DNA of 42,500 nt from Chrysomallon squamiferum (lineage: Eukaryota; Mollusca; Gastropoda; Neomphalida; Peltospiridae), in the NCBI GenBank assembly GCA_012295275.1, contig CM022667.1:3842001-3884500 (forward strand). The letters run 5' to 3'. Within the stretch, counting starts at the first letter, position 1, and each line of letters begins with the position of its first letter. This document shows positions 33,440 to 42,500 of the stretch, one piece after another. The notes below the pieces were generated by a model that was given only the letters and a program-made list of their open reading frames with translations, had not been told where the DNA came from and searched no databases. The position numbers and the translations under genes are program-made.

Positions 33440-33996
33440 TAATTAGTTATCTTATCTGTAGACAAACAGTTGTTAATAGCTAGATATCTAGCTGTAGATG
33501 AGAGATTCATATATATATATATATATGTTAGTTATCTTCTTGATCTACTACAGATATTGGTAATTAGTTACCTGGCTACAGACAACAGGTATTGGTAATT
33601 ATTTAATCAGCCATAGACAAGATATGTTATAATTAGTTATCTAGCTGTAGATGACAGATACTGATAGTTGGTTATCCATTTGTAGAAACAGTAGTTAGTA
33701 ACTACATGTAGATGATGTTATTTACTTGTAGACAACAAATAATAGTAATTTATTATTTCTTGTGAACAACTGATATTGTAATTATTCATCTACTTGTAGA
33801 TGAGAGAGATTGGCAGTTATCTATCTTAGACAACAGATTGTTATTAGTTATCTACTTGTAGACAGCAGATTGTTATTAGTTATCTACTTGTAGACAACAG
33901 ATTGTTATTAGTTATCTACTTGTAGACAGCAGATTGTTATTAGTTATCTACTTGTAGACAGCAGATTGTTATTAGTTATCTACTTGTAGACAACTG
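33440..33996. repeat. 32-bp minisatellite, forward arm
   Basis: Five nearly identical 32-bp units (ATTGTTATTAGTTATCTA + CTTGTAGACAGCAG) start at 33837, 33869, 33901, 33933 and 33965. Diverged copies extend upstream to about 33440. Only one or two base changes (GACAGC/GACAAC) separate the clean units, so they expanded recently. Confidence 0.95.
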
Positions 33997-34713
33997 ATGT
34001 TAGTTTACTCTTCATACAGTAATTAATATTGCTTACTGTTTGCATTAATTAGTTTTCTTAGTAATTAATATAGTTAACTCCCAGGTACAAATAATTAGTA
34101 GGTTTAGGAGTTATTTGCTAGTAATGAACAGTGTCTGGGTAACTAAGTTAGTAATTTGGGTTGGATGAGTCAGACTGAGAGGAAAGATCGCTCTTTATTC
34201 TGAGTGTTATTTCCGAATTTCAACCACACTCAGAAGTCTTCCGAATAGTCACCAGTTGATGAACAATTGCTTTATATAACATGTCTTTAAGTCTGTCCAT
34301 CTGTCTGATTAAGTTTAGTTTTTTCTCTTAACATTTGCATAACAATGTTTGTAGGTATTGATGGACAATATTTTTCATTTTCTAACAGAACTATAATGTC
34401 TGTCTGTACATCTGTTTCTGTCTGTGGGTGTAAATGAATTTGTACCCTCATTTCAGTCATAAATATTCAACCTATGATGAACAACTGGTTTTATACATGT
34501 CTCTCTGTCTGATTATTTTCTTATATATAGATGTAGATAGACAGATAGATAGAAATGATATTTTATCCTATTGTGGGCTAACAGAATTATGATATATAGA
34601 AAATTACACATATAAGAAAAATACTAAAGGAGGTTTGTTATGGACATTGTTGTTTACAAGACCACTGTTTTCTTGTATGTAACAGTCACAGATGCAATAA
34701 TTATATGATCAGT
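33997..34713. other. Spacer between inverted arrays
   Basis: Unique and AT-rich. A direct repeat is visible: 'ATGAACAA.TG.TTTATA.A.CATGTCT' occurs at about 34259 and 34477, each followed by 'CTGTCTGATTA'. No exon supported. Confidence 0.5.
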
Positions 34714-34906
34714 TTATTACCAATATCTGTTGTCTACGAACAGATAACTATCTATCAGTGTCTGTTGTCTACAAATAGATATATAATTACTAATATCTTG
34801 TCTATAAGAAGATAACAAATAACCAATATCTGTTGTCTATAAATAGATAATTATCAGTGTTGTTGTCTACAAGTGGATAACTAATTACCAATATCTGTTG
34901 TCTACA
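34714..34906. repeat. 32-bp minisatellite, inverted arm
   Basis: Units such as 'ACCAATATCTGTTGTCTA' + 'CAAGTGGATAACTAATT' are the reverse complement of the forward arm at 33440-33996. About five diverged copies, with about 720 nt between arms. Confidence 0.9.
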
Positions 34907-35450
34907 ATCTCATTACTTTAATAACTGTTACAGTGTTTTTGAAACCTAACTGGTTCTCTGTTGTGATAGATAGAAAATAGATAGAGAGACAGATAGATAG
35001 ATAGATATATTGTTCAGATGGTAATCGAAGGCTAAGAGAACAGTGAATTGAACTTCATGAATGCAGTGACAGAAACACATGCCACAGTGTTGATGTATGT
35101 TGTACTTTATGCATCTGTTTCAGAAAAAAACAACTAAAATTAATTATTGAAAACAAATGTTTTAATATTTAATTAAAACCAACAAAGTCAATATATGTAT
35201 ATATAAATGTGTGTGTGTTTCTGTCTATATATGTATGAGTGAGAAAGAGGGAAAATTAAATGAAGAAAAATAAAGATAGACACATATATATATTTTTTAT
35301 GTATTTTTCATAAAAAAAAATATAAATTAAGAATCTAATTATGATTAAAATTATGATAATATATTGACATTATAAAATGAATTATTAAGTGTGTTCTCAT
35401 TCAAGTAATATTTTTCTAATTTCTTTGTTCGTGTGAGGATTAAAACTGTA
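34907..35450. other. AT-rich non-coding
   Basis: GATA units at about 34970-35008 and low-complexity DNA. Confidence 0.55.
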
Positions 35451-35600
35451 CCCCACCATATGTCTTTACAGTCACCACCCTCATAACACAGCTTTTTTTC
35501 TTCTTCTCTACCATATGTCTTAAGAGACACACAACTTCTTTTACTTTACCATATGTCTTCACAGTCACCACCCTTACAACGCAACCCACGCCCACACACT
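35450..35600. repeat. Short tandem repeat, 'ACCATATGTCTT' core
   Basis: 'ACCATATGTCTT(T/C)ACAGTCACCACCCT' occurs at about 35455 and 35550, with a shorter copy (ACCATATGTCTTAAG) at about 35511. Confidence 0.75.
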
Positions 35601-35732
35601 ACCCTTAGCTTTTGACTGGCTACCCGACATGTTCACTGAACCGTGACACTGTGGCGATATACTGACACAAGATACAAGACTACCACAGCTGGGTTATGAA
35701 TAATTTTCTTTTTCCCTTTTTCTTATTATTTT

Positions 35733-35735
<3 letters not shown>

Positions 35736-35772
<37 letters not shown>
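35736..35772. repeat. Poly-T run
   Basis: Thirty-seven uninterrupted T residues, the longest homopolymer in the window. Confidence 0.95.
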
Positions 35773-35829
35773 CTTTTCTTTAGTACTGATCATTAGAAGT
35801 GTTGTTATTTGTTTTTTTAAATACATTTT

Positions 35830-36150
35830 TTGAGGATCATCTGGTTTCTAGCCCAGTTCGGCTTACACTGGTCTGCCAGTTGGCGGTCGGTTTGTTGTCG
35901 CGTGCCGCCTCCATACAGGTCACATGTCACTTACATGCATGGCCACTTCATCACATATCTGTCCCATTGTCACTGGCCTCGCTACCAGCTGATACCCGCG
36001 ACATGCAAGCTGTCTTTGTTATTGAATTGATTGTCAGAGCCACACAGTGGTCGAGGGAGAGAGTGAGAAGAACTCCTCGCAACGAATCTTGTTTTATTGG
36101 TAGCTGCAAGAAGAACTGGTCTGTTGATGGTGGTGAATGATTCGATATGT
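35830..36150. other. G+C-richer island, possible promoter or exon
   Basis: CpG-containing sequence (GGCGGTCGG, GTCGCGTGCCGCC, ACCCGCGAC, GGTCGAGG) where CpG is otherwise rare. A + frame of 113 codons (35799-36140) and an overlapping minus-strand frame exist; neither is recognised. Could be a 5' exon or promoter. Confidence 0.35.
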
Positions 36151-36459
36151 TGTAGTTTTTGTGATATACTTGTGCCACAGTTTCGGTCTGTAATAGGATA
36201 GAAAAAAATTGACAGTGGAATTTAGATAAGAGAAGAAAAATAATTCTCATCAGAAATGAGCACTAGGTAGAGGAGAAATATATTCATAAAAACCTGGATT
36301 GTAAATATTCCTTAACATTTGTGGATTGTGGCCTGGATAATGAACATCCTTACATGTATTGTATAATACACTAATAATAACAATAACAATAACAAGTGAA
36401 ATAATGATGAGAGGCTCTATCAGTATAATAACAATCTTCAAAACAGGAAATGTGATTAA

Positions 36460-36594
36460 ATGACAGAGGAAGCAGAAGAGACATCACATGTCAGGTTACA
36501 TAATTCAAACTGTATTGTAGGTGATGTGGTAGTTGTTGTTGATGGTGTTGTGCACAAGGACAGTGAAGTTAAGAGATGTGTTAATGAAGTCACA
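36460..36594 (+). CDS. Possible 45-codon exon with consensus donor
   Basis: The frame opens with ATG and reads MTEEAEETSHVRLHNSNC, continues through a run of valines (GDVVVVVDGVVHKD) and reaches a donor CACA/GTAAGT at 36595 in phase 0. The ATG context is poor (AAATGA). An alternative start is an acceptor-like AG at 36465, but its pyrimidine tract is weak. The block is unique sequence, and the acidic start with a Val-rich core is protein-like. The frame also continues past the donor for another 39 codons. Function unknown. Confidence 0.25.
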
Positions 36595-36719
36595 GTAAGT
36601 AAATATTTGTTTATCTCTGTAACGTTAGGTGACCACCGCCCTGGCATGGATCTCACTGCAGTGTGTTTGTTTTTCTGTTACTTGAGCTGTTTGTTTTATG
36701 TAACTGAATAGATAACAAA

Positions 36720-37170
36720 TACCTCTCTCAACAGCTGACCATTACAGGCTGATGTGCACTGACCACTGTGTTAGCTTTTCTGCACTCAGCCATTGCTGGC
36801 AGAAATACACTGGTCACTGCCAGGTGAAGTCCACAGGCTGTTAGTGTATGAAACACTGGTAAACTGATAGTAACTTTGATTGTGATGTATATACATGCTG
36901 GGTTGTTTGCATGCTGACCATTTCTAGATGATGTTTTTTACCAGTGTATGTGGTAAATGTTGACCATTAGTACCTTGTATGTTGTGTGTTCAGTTCTACA
37001 GTGACCACTTCTAGGTGTAGCCTGAAGCAAGGGATAGTCAGTGAATGTAAATTCAAAAAAGTGCGAATTCGTAGAAAGTGAATATTTTGTTGTTTAAAAT
37101 TCCGTGGAATTAAGTCTGAAGCCACTGGATAAATTAGCATCTTGATTTGTAAGTTGTTAACATGCATGCA
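36720..37170. other. Unique block with repeated TGACCA words
   Basis: 'CTGACCA' or 'GTGACCAC' occurs at about 36735, 36760, 36915, 36960 and 37003, with 'TTCTAGRTG' beside two of them, suggesting a very old tandem repeat. AATTCG words at 37065 and GGAATTAAG at 37108 add inverted structure. No coding frame. Confidence 0.4.

Positions 37171-37174
<4 letters not shown>

Positions 37175-37224
<50 letters not shown>
37175..37224. repeat. (AC)n microsatellite
   Basis: About 25 perfect units. Confidence 0.95.
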
Positions 37225-37225
<1 letters not shown>

Positions 37226-37690
37226 CATTCTGTACACATGATATATTAATATAATGAAATATCTCCAGCTATGAAAATACTAAAATATCAGACATACCTA
37301 TAAATGACAGATTTTCAATGATATTACAATATATATATATATTTATATATCTGAGAGAGAAATATATAATAGAAAAATATAAAACAACAGATATATATAA
37401 TGAAAAGAAGAAAACTTAAGAAAATAAAGAATTTTTTGTGAAATTCTAAACCATTACATCTTTTATCTCCCATGTCATTTATCTTTCTTTTTCAAAATGT
37501 TCCTTTAAATAATATTTTTAAGCAGTCCATAAACAGTTCCTATCATCTGTTGTTTATCATTGTTGTTTTTATTCTTTATTTTATATCATTCACTCACTTT
37601 CTGTTTTACATATATTTTAATATCTCTTTCAGTATTTTATTTTATATTTCTTTAACTCTTTGCTATTTACTAACAATATGTTATGCCGGT
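37225..37690. other. AT-rich non-coding
   Basis: No supported gene. Confidence 0.55.
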
Positions 37691-37694
37691 TGAC

Positions 37695-37880
37695 ACATTA
37701 ACACACACAAAGACATATACACAAATGCACAAACAGACAGATACACACGAACAAATATATTTACAAATACAGATGTATGCACACAGATATATATACAAAT
37801 GTGTATGTGTGTTTGTTTATATTCACACACACATACACACAAAAACACACACACACACACAGACAGACTCATAAACATAT
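37695..37880. repeat. CA-rich irregular repeat with GT patch
   Basis: ACACA/ACAAA units flank a TGTGTATGTGTGTTTG patch at 37799-37816, giving a small hairpin. Confidence 0.8.
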
Positions 37881-38264
37881 ACACAAGGATTGTAATTTCA
37901 GAATTAACCCTTTAACCATTCTCATTACACATTACCCTTTAAAATGTCAGAAAGTAAAACACATTTGTTTGTGTATTGTACCAGTTGAGAGAGGTTTGTT
38001 TTTTTCCAATATTTTAAATGACCTGGTTCTGACACAGGGATCCCAGTGATGTCATTAATGTACACTGACAGTGAGTAATTTGCAGCTGTGAAAATTATTA
38101 TGTTATATATATACTAATAAACAAAACGCACAGCAAGCACATAAAATTAATTTAATATGTATTTCTTCATATAAATGTACACACATATACTCACACATTT
38201 TAAAATTGCACATACATATTCTTTTATTTTCAACATAAACACATACCTACTCTGGTATAAAATT

Positions 38265-38462
38265 ATACTCTAGTATTTACAACACATAACATATTCTTGT
38301 ATTTACAAAATATACATATAAACATAATTATGTATTCAGAACACATATATTCACGTAATTATACGTATATACACAAACACTTGCATTTGCAACATATACA
38401 CATAAATGCAGACATCAAATATTACATATATATAGTTGTATTTACAACACACACACAAGCAT

Positions 38463-38501
<39 letters not shown>

Positions 38502-38667
38502 CTCAACATTTACACCATACACATCCACAACTGTTCTATTTACAACATGCACACACACCTAAACACACATACACACTTACATTTACAAGTCACGCATGCA
38601 TACTCACTTCTTTGTATTCACAACAAACACACACACATACATACACTTGTATTTACAACTCAACACA

Positions 38668-38704
<37 letters not shown>

Positions 38705-38745
38705 ACAGACACACACACATACATATTTTAACATAAATGAGCCAG
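38265..38745. repeat. TTGTATTTACAAC-core tandem repeat
   Basis: 'TTGTATTTACAA' or close variants recur at about 38295, 38382, 38433, 38535, 38578, 38613 and 38647, separated by CA-rich spacers including AC arrays at 38468-38497 and 38670-38699. Frames of about 140 codons over it are His/Thr/Tyr-rich repeat translations. Confidence 0.85.
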
Positions 38746-38749
38746 AAGA

Positions 38750-38945
38750 CATTCTCACAGATGCATACATTGATTATTGGCTACCTCACAGCTGTACATG
38801 GATCTCACACCTAGCACCTGCCACACACATATTGATGCTGTGGTCCACGCTTACTTTGTAGTCACGTAACTGTCAGCTGGTCTATCAAAAATTTGTCAGC
38901 TGGTCTCCAAATTAGCCTGCCATTCTGTAACCAGCTTTTAACTAA
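38750..38945. other. Unique block with a short internal duplication
   Basis: 'TGTCAGCTGGTCT' occurs twice 25 nt apart (about 38871 and 38896). Before it, a frame reading NINEPEDILTDAYIDYW follows directly from the CA repeat and lacks a splice site. Possible regulatory or decayed coding sequence; not resolved. Confidence 0.35.
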
Positions 38946-39079
38946 ACACACACATAATTCAGATTTGTGTTTGTTGTTTTTTTAATTGTAGCCTGCATTG
39001 GCATCTCATGGACTTTTGTGTCTGGTGGTATTGTTAGTTTGATTATTTTGCTAGTTGTTATTAGCATCTTTCTTTTATT

Positions 39080-39239
39080 AAATTATTGTTTGTATTATTA
39101 TTTTTTTTTTATTATCATTTATTTATGCTACTTTGTAAATATGTTTATTTATTTGTTTTGTTTGTTTCATTATTTATTTATTTATTTATTTGTGTGTTTG
39201 ATATTTTACTTATTGGGTTTATTAGTTTATTTATTTATT

Positions 39240-39271
<32 letters not shown>

Positions 39272-39350
39272 CATGATTTATTTATCAATTTATTTTATTA
39301 TTTATTTATTTATATTTGTTTGTTTGTCATTTTAATTTTTATTAATTGTT
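39080..39350. repeat. TTTA/TTTG-rich tract
   Basis: Irregular ATTTATTT and GTTTGTTT units; Phe/Tyr/Leu frames are artefacts. Confidence 0.85.
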
Positions 39351-40040
39351 TATTAAGTGCAGGCATATTCAGAACTTAGTCTTTTGTTTTCTCATGAGTA
39401 AAGGGAAGTAATCAGTTATTTCTCATCACTACAGTAAGGTGAAGTGAAATTCCTCTTTTATCTTGTTTTTATATGTGGAAGTTTAAAAGTGTGTGTATGT
39501 GTAAATTAATAAACAAAAAGTAAATATATAATTTTTTAAAATATACAATAGTTATTTAATTATTTAACTGAGTACTTTATAAGTTTAGTTACTTTATAAG
39601 TTTTGTCATTATTAAAACTGTCTGACAGGCTATTTGTAGTTAGACAGCAGCTGGGTTTGTTAAATAACAGTTCATTCTGAGGGATTAGAAAAGAAACGAG
39701 AGAAAGAAAGAGAGAATAAAAGGAAAGAGAGAAAGAATTAAACATGTATAGTTTCAATGACAGATTTATTTATAGAAATATATCCTTAGTACAACATGTG
39801 TGCTCACCAGTTTGACTGTACAAAAATCCTTAAAGACTGAGTCGCTGATATTTATAATACTCAATTTCTTTTTAGGTCCATTTACATTGGTTGAAACCAT
39901 TTCACTACTGAATTTCTAAATATGATTGTGATTTTTATTCCTTCTTTAAGCATGTCATAATTTTGGTTTTATTTAAAATTGGTTTGAAATCCAAAATCCA
40001 AAACTAATGTGACTGCTGCATAAAACACTGTGGTGGTATT
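39351..40040. other. AT-rich non-coding
   Basis: Includes a GA-rich patch at 39690-39740. No supported exon. Confidence 0.5.
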
Positions 40041-40052
40041 TAAATACAACTG

Positions 40053-40119
40053 TATGTATGTATGTATGTATGTGTATGTATGTGTATGTATGTGTGTGTT
40101 TGTGTGCTTGTGTGTGCAG

Positions 40120-40153
<34 letters not shown>
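40053..40153. repeat. (TATG)n then (GT)n
   Basis: TATG units to about 40092, then interrupted and finally pure GT (40122-40153), in the presumed intron before exon 40452. Confidence 0.95.
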
Positions 40154-40156
<3 letters not shown>

Positions 40157-40451
40157 AAATAAAAGATCTCTGGATTCTGAAGGAAAACTATAACAGGGTT
40201 TTTATTTTTCCTTCTAAATATTAACAATTAAAATCTCAGATGCAAGACATGTGCTTAATGCACACCAAAAGACTGTGGCCTGAAGTTTAGTTCTTCTGGT
40301 GAAATTTAATTTTAACAAAAAAAAATACTACAAAATTCTTGTTATTTAATATCAGAGAAAACTGAAAAAAAGATTAATATAGACTAATAATAATTAATAA
40401 TATTAAAAAATAATAATAATAATAATAATAATACAACTGTTTTATTTTCAG

Positions 40452-40586
40452 ATTACCGTGACAACATAATGCCAGATTCACCTGATTCAAAGGTTCTGAC
40501 ACAGACTGCAGCCTCACCTGGCACACACAACATGGCGTCCATGTCTGCCATTACCAGACCAATATCTGCAGGCAGCGCAGTATCAG
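40452..40586 (+). CDS. Internal coding exon of an unrecognised protein
   Basis: A 135-nt exon. It is preceded by a pyrimidine-rich acceptor ending TTTTCAG at 40451 and followed by a donor GTAACT at 40587. Read with the first two bases completing a codon, the frame gives YRDNIMPDSPDSK near the start and ITRPISAGSAVS at the end, with no stop, and leaves one base (G) at the 3' end. Composition is rich in Ser, Thr, Pro, Ala and Met, which suggests a disordered linker such as those in transcriptional regulators; that is inference, and I do not recognise the family. The exon is clearly richer in G+C and lower in simple repeats than its surroundings. It continues in phase into the exon at 42457. A methionine codon at 40469 could be a start in an alternative transcript, but the splice acceptor and upstream open codons favour an internal exon. 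Confidence 0.65.
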
Positions 40587-41031
40587 GTAACTTCCATTTT
40601 CTAACACCAGCCTCTGTTTCTGAAGTAGTTCTCAGAGTAATAATTATTTTTATACAAAAAAGACAAATTCATTTTATTTTTTTTTTTTAATACATGAACA
40701 AATTTTTGTATTTGAAAAAGGATTATTCCAGTGAGGTATTTATATTATAAGAAGTGTTTATAAATATTACCTAAACACTCAGTAAGGCTTTTTTTCTTCA
40801 GAAAAAAGATCTGCAGAATATTATGGGAAAAGAATGTAATTTGTTTGCTTTTTATATATTGCCCATTCACCCTTCACTTACCCTGTGTGTTATTCACCCG
40901 ACAATAATTGCATTTACCTTCAGGTGAACCAGTTATCAGTTTATAAAGAACAAAAACAATTACAATAATTTCTCTTTCTTTTCTTTCTTTTTTTTTAAGA
41001 ATTTCATTTGTCAAGTTTTATTTATATAATT

Positions 41032-41032
<1 letters not shown>

Positions 41033-41092
<60 letters not shown>

Positions 41093-41093
41093 T
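41033..41093. repeat. (TTTA)n microsatellite
   Basis: About fifteen units inside the predicted intron. Confidence 0.95.
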
Positions 41094-41227
41094 TAATTCA
41101 TAAAATCACCTACATTTCTGTTAATGTTACAAGAATTCAAATTCGTTCATCTTATGTTATTAATTTGAATTAGTACAATCCCTGTATGTGAAAACATATT
41201 TTTTTTTTACCCATTATGTTTGTGTAT

Positions 41228-41370
41228 AACAGCAGATATAGCTAAAAAAAAGTTTTCTCACAAACTGTAAAGCAGATGTTGTTAAGTTATAAGTCAACAG
41301 ATATAGCTTAGAAACAGTTTAACTTTGGTTTTCTCACAAACTGTAAAGCAGATGTTATTAAGCTATAAGT
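41228..41370. repeat. 76-bp tandem duplication
   Basis: 'TTTTCTCACAAACTGTAAAG' + 'CAGATGTT' occurs at about 41253 and 41329, and 'ACAGATATAGCT' / 'GCAGATATAGCT' precedes each. Confidence 0.9.
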
Positions 41371-41394
41371 CAGTATTCAGTATCCAAAGATGAA

Positions 41395-41720
41395 TGAAAT
41401 TAGAGAAATGAATTAAGAGTAAATGAAACATAAAAGGTGAATGAAAGGTAAATGAAACATAAAGGGGAGGATCGACCATGTAGGGTGAATGAACAGTAAA
41501 TGAAACATAAAGGGGGATGAAACATAGGGTGAATGAAGAGTAAATGAAACAAAGGGGGGATGAAACATAGGGTGAATGAAGAGTAAATGAAACAGGCTGG
41601 GTGAACAAAGGGTGAATGAAATATGCAGGGTAAATGAAACAAAGGGTGAATGAAATATACAGGAAAACAGGATAAATGAAAGAGTAAATGAAACAGGGTC
41701 AGTTAAGAGTGAATGAAATA
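41395..41720. repeat. GAATGAAACA-type minisatellite
   Basis: Irregular units of 'GGGTGAATGAAGAGTAAATGAAACA' with G-runs (AAAGGGGGGATG). Minus-strand frames up to 177 codons (Phe/His/Ser-rich) come from this repeat. Confidence 0.9.
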
Positions 41721-41721
41721 T

Positions 41722-41930
41722 ATTTGTTGTAAATACAAGAACACATGTATGTTGTACAAACAGAAGTGTGAGAATGTGCTGTAAATACAAGAGTATGAGT
41801 GCACCTGTTGTATATATATATACATGAGTTTGCCTATGTTGTAAATGCAGATGTATATGTGGTAAATAAAAGTGTATGTGTGTGTGTAAATGCAAGAGCC
41901 TGTATGAAAATACATTATTTGTAAAATTAT
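41722..41930. repeat. Inverted copies of the TTGTATTTACAAC repeat
   Basis: 'TTGTAAATACAAG' or close variants at about 41725, 41780, 41840 and 41885. These are the reverse complement of the units at 38265-38745. Confidence 0.75.
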
Positions 41931-41984
41931 TTACAAGGATGTGCAATGCAAATTATGTGATAGTTGTTAGAATGAGTACTTAGT

Positions 41985-42110
41985 CAAATTACTATTGTGA
42001 TGGTAGTTTGAATGATTGTTGTGATACTATTGTGATAGAGTTTGAATGAGGATCAGTCAAATGACTACTGTGATACTATTGAGACAGTGGTTTGAGTGAG
42101 AACTAAGTTG
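41985..42110. repeat. Short diverged tandem repeat
   Basis: 'TGTGATACTATTGTGATAG.GTTTGAATGAG' and variants, about three copies. Confidence 0.7.
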
Positions 42111-42456
42111 CCTGAATATCCATAATTTATTCTCCTCATTTGTTTCAAGTGGGATCCCCTTTGCCTCTCAGTTTTAATTTAATTGTGTTTGTTCTAAACC
42201 TTGGTTTAATCTGTAAAACTGTAGGATGATAAACAATTTTCTGACAAAAGAAATAAAAAAGTGATCATTTTTTTATAATTACTTTGTCAGTCTGGTTATA
42301 ATCTTGAGACCAGCATAAAATAGTAGTTTTGTTTAGACCAGGTCAGTTTTAAACAATAAACACACACTGCACATACCAGTACGATATTTCACACACTGCA
42401 TTTTTAACATTCTTAATGAAGTATTAGTTATCAGAATGAATCTTCTACTACTGCAG

Positions 42457-42500
42457 TGGCAACATCACAGATTCAAAGCTGTATTCGGGTACAATCTGAA
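42457..42500 (+). CDS. Next coding exon, partial at window edge
   Basis: Begins after the acceptor TTCTACTACTGCAG. The single G left by the exon ending at 40586 joins TG here to make GTG, and the frame then reads VATSQIQSCIRVQSE with no stop to the last base. Exactly fifteen codons are seen; the exon is cut by the window end. The match of phase with the upstream exon is the main reason for the call. Of the three frames, one hits a stop at once (TGG CAA is open, but the frame beginning at the third base and later alternatives are not supported by the upstream phase), so the joined reading is the simplest. No domain is visible in so short a piece. An AG ten codons further in could be an alternative acceptor. 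Confidence 0.6.

Larger units (their letters stand above)
40587..42456 (+). other. Predicted intron between the two right-end exons
   Basis: Starts GTAACT and ends CTGCAG. It is about 1.87 kb, phase 1, and contains a long TTTA array, a 76-bp duplication, a GAATGAAACA-type minisatellite and a set of TTGTAAATACAAG repeats. Stops occur throughout in the coding frame. The boundaries are inferred from splice consensus and matching phase; no transcript data were available. Confidence 0.55.

Noticed and set aside
33837-33996. Regular repeats that might suggest a CRISPR array
   Set aside because: Units are directly adjacent 32-bp tandem copies with no unique spacers, in eukaryotic DNA with no cas genes.
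38040-38075. Short exon-like segment between GACACAG and GACA/GTGAGT
   Set aside because: About 30 nt, acceptor has no pyrimidine tract, and two of three frames are closed.
38297-38861. Two overlapping + strand frames of 141-144 codons
   Set aside because: His/Thr/Tyr read-through of CA-rich tandem repeats; only the last 40 codons leave the repeat, and no splice site or domain supports them.
38025-40505. Shared 13-mer GGTTCTGACACAG at 38025 and in exon 40452
   Set aside because: A 13-base match is expected by chance several times in a window of this size and the flanks do not align.
41413-41946. 177-codon minus-strand frame
   Set aside because: It is the translation of two tandem repeat arrays (GAATGAAACA and TTGTAAATACAAG types).

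Overview
The window looks like metazoan nuclear DNA from inside, or beside, a large intron-rich gene. It is strongly AT-rich and packed with microsatellites (ATT, TTTA, CA/TG, CT, CCAT, ATAC) and short-period minisatellites. It has no bacterial-style genes, no rRNA and no tRNA that I can recognise. A mollusc, perhaps a cephalopod, fits the repeat composition and long introns. This is an inference from texture, and I do not see the tRNA-derived SINEs that often litter octopus DNA. Nearly all long open frames in the window are read-throughs of simple repeats and are not genes.

The best coding evidence is at the right end, on the + strand. Exon 40452-40586 has a clean acceptor and donor. A second exon starts at 42457 and runs off the window. 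The phases match: one leftover base joins to two, and the joined frame stays open to the edge. The product is rich in Ser, Thr, Pro and Ala and looks like a disordered protein segment; I do not recognise the family. Weaker single-exon candidates are at 3946-3992, 11754-11801, 20713-20754, 20080-20258 and 36460-36594. If real, they could be upstream or alternative exons of the same transcription unit, but none can be phased to the right-hand exons from sequence alone.

Mobile-element traces are few. There is an internally deleted Tigger-like (pogo superfamily) DNA transposon at 5379-5882 with recognisable terminal inverted repeats and a broken transposase start, and a short GIY-YIG-type fragment at 13797-13900 of the kind found in Penelope-like retroelements.

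Layout: 1-5.4 kb is ATT/TTTA-rich with one possible microexon. 5.4-9.7 kb holds the Tigger remnant, degenerate CA repeats, an apparent regulatory block (7.7-7.87 kb) and a 140-bp triplication. 9.7-15.5 kb is AT-rich, with a 750-nt pyrimidine-rich tract at about 13 kb. 15.5-22.2 kb has patches of unique sequence, a 41-bp minisatellite, two long CT tracts and a candidate regulatory block near 22 kb. 22.2-30.6 kb has several minisatellites and GC-richer islands at 25.8 and 29.7-30.2 kb. 30.6-35 kb contains a TG/CA hairpin and an inverted pair of 32-bp minisatellite arrays. 35-42.5 kb has another GC-richer island and the exon pair; exon 40452-40586 lies between oppositely oriented copies of a (T)TGTATTTACAAC repeat.

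The most interesting theme is inverted repeat pairs in probable introns. If transcribed, these would make long double-stranded RNA, relevant to RNA editing or exon circularisation. This is a hypothesis that needs RNA data.
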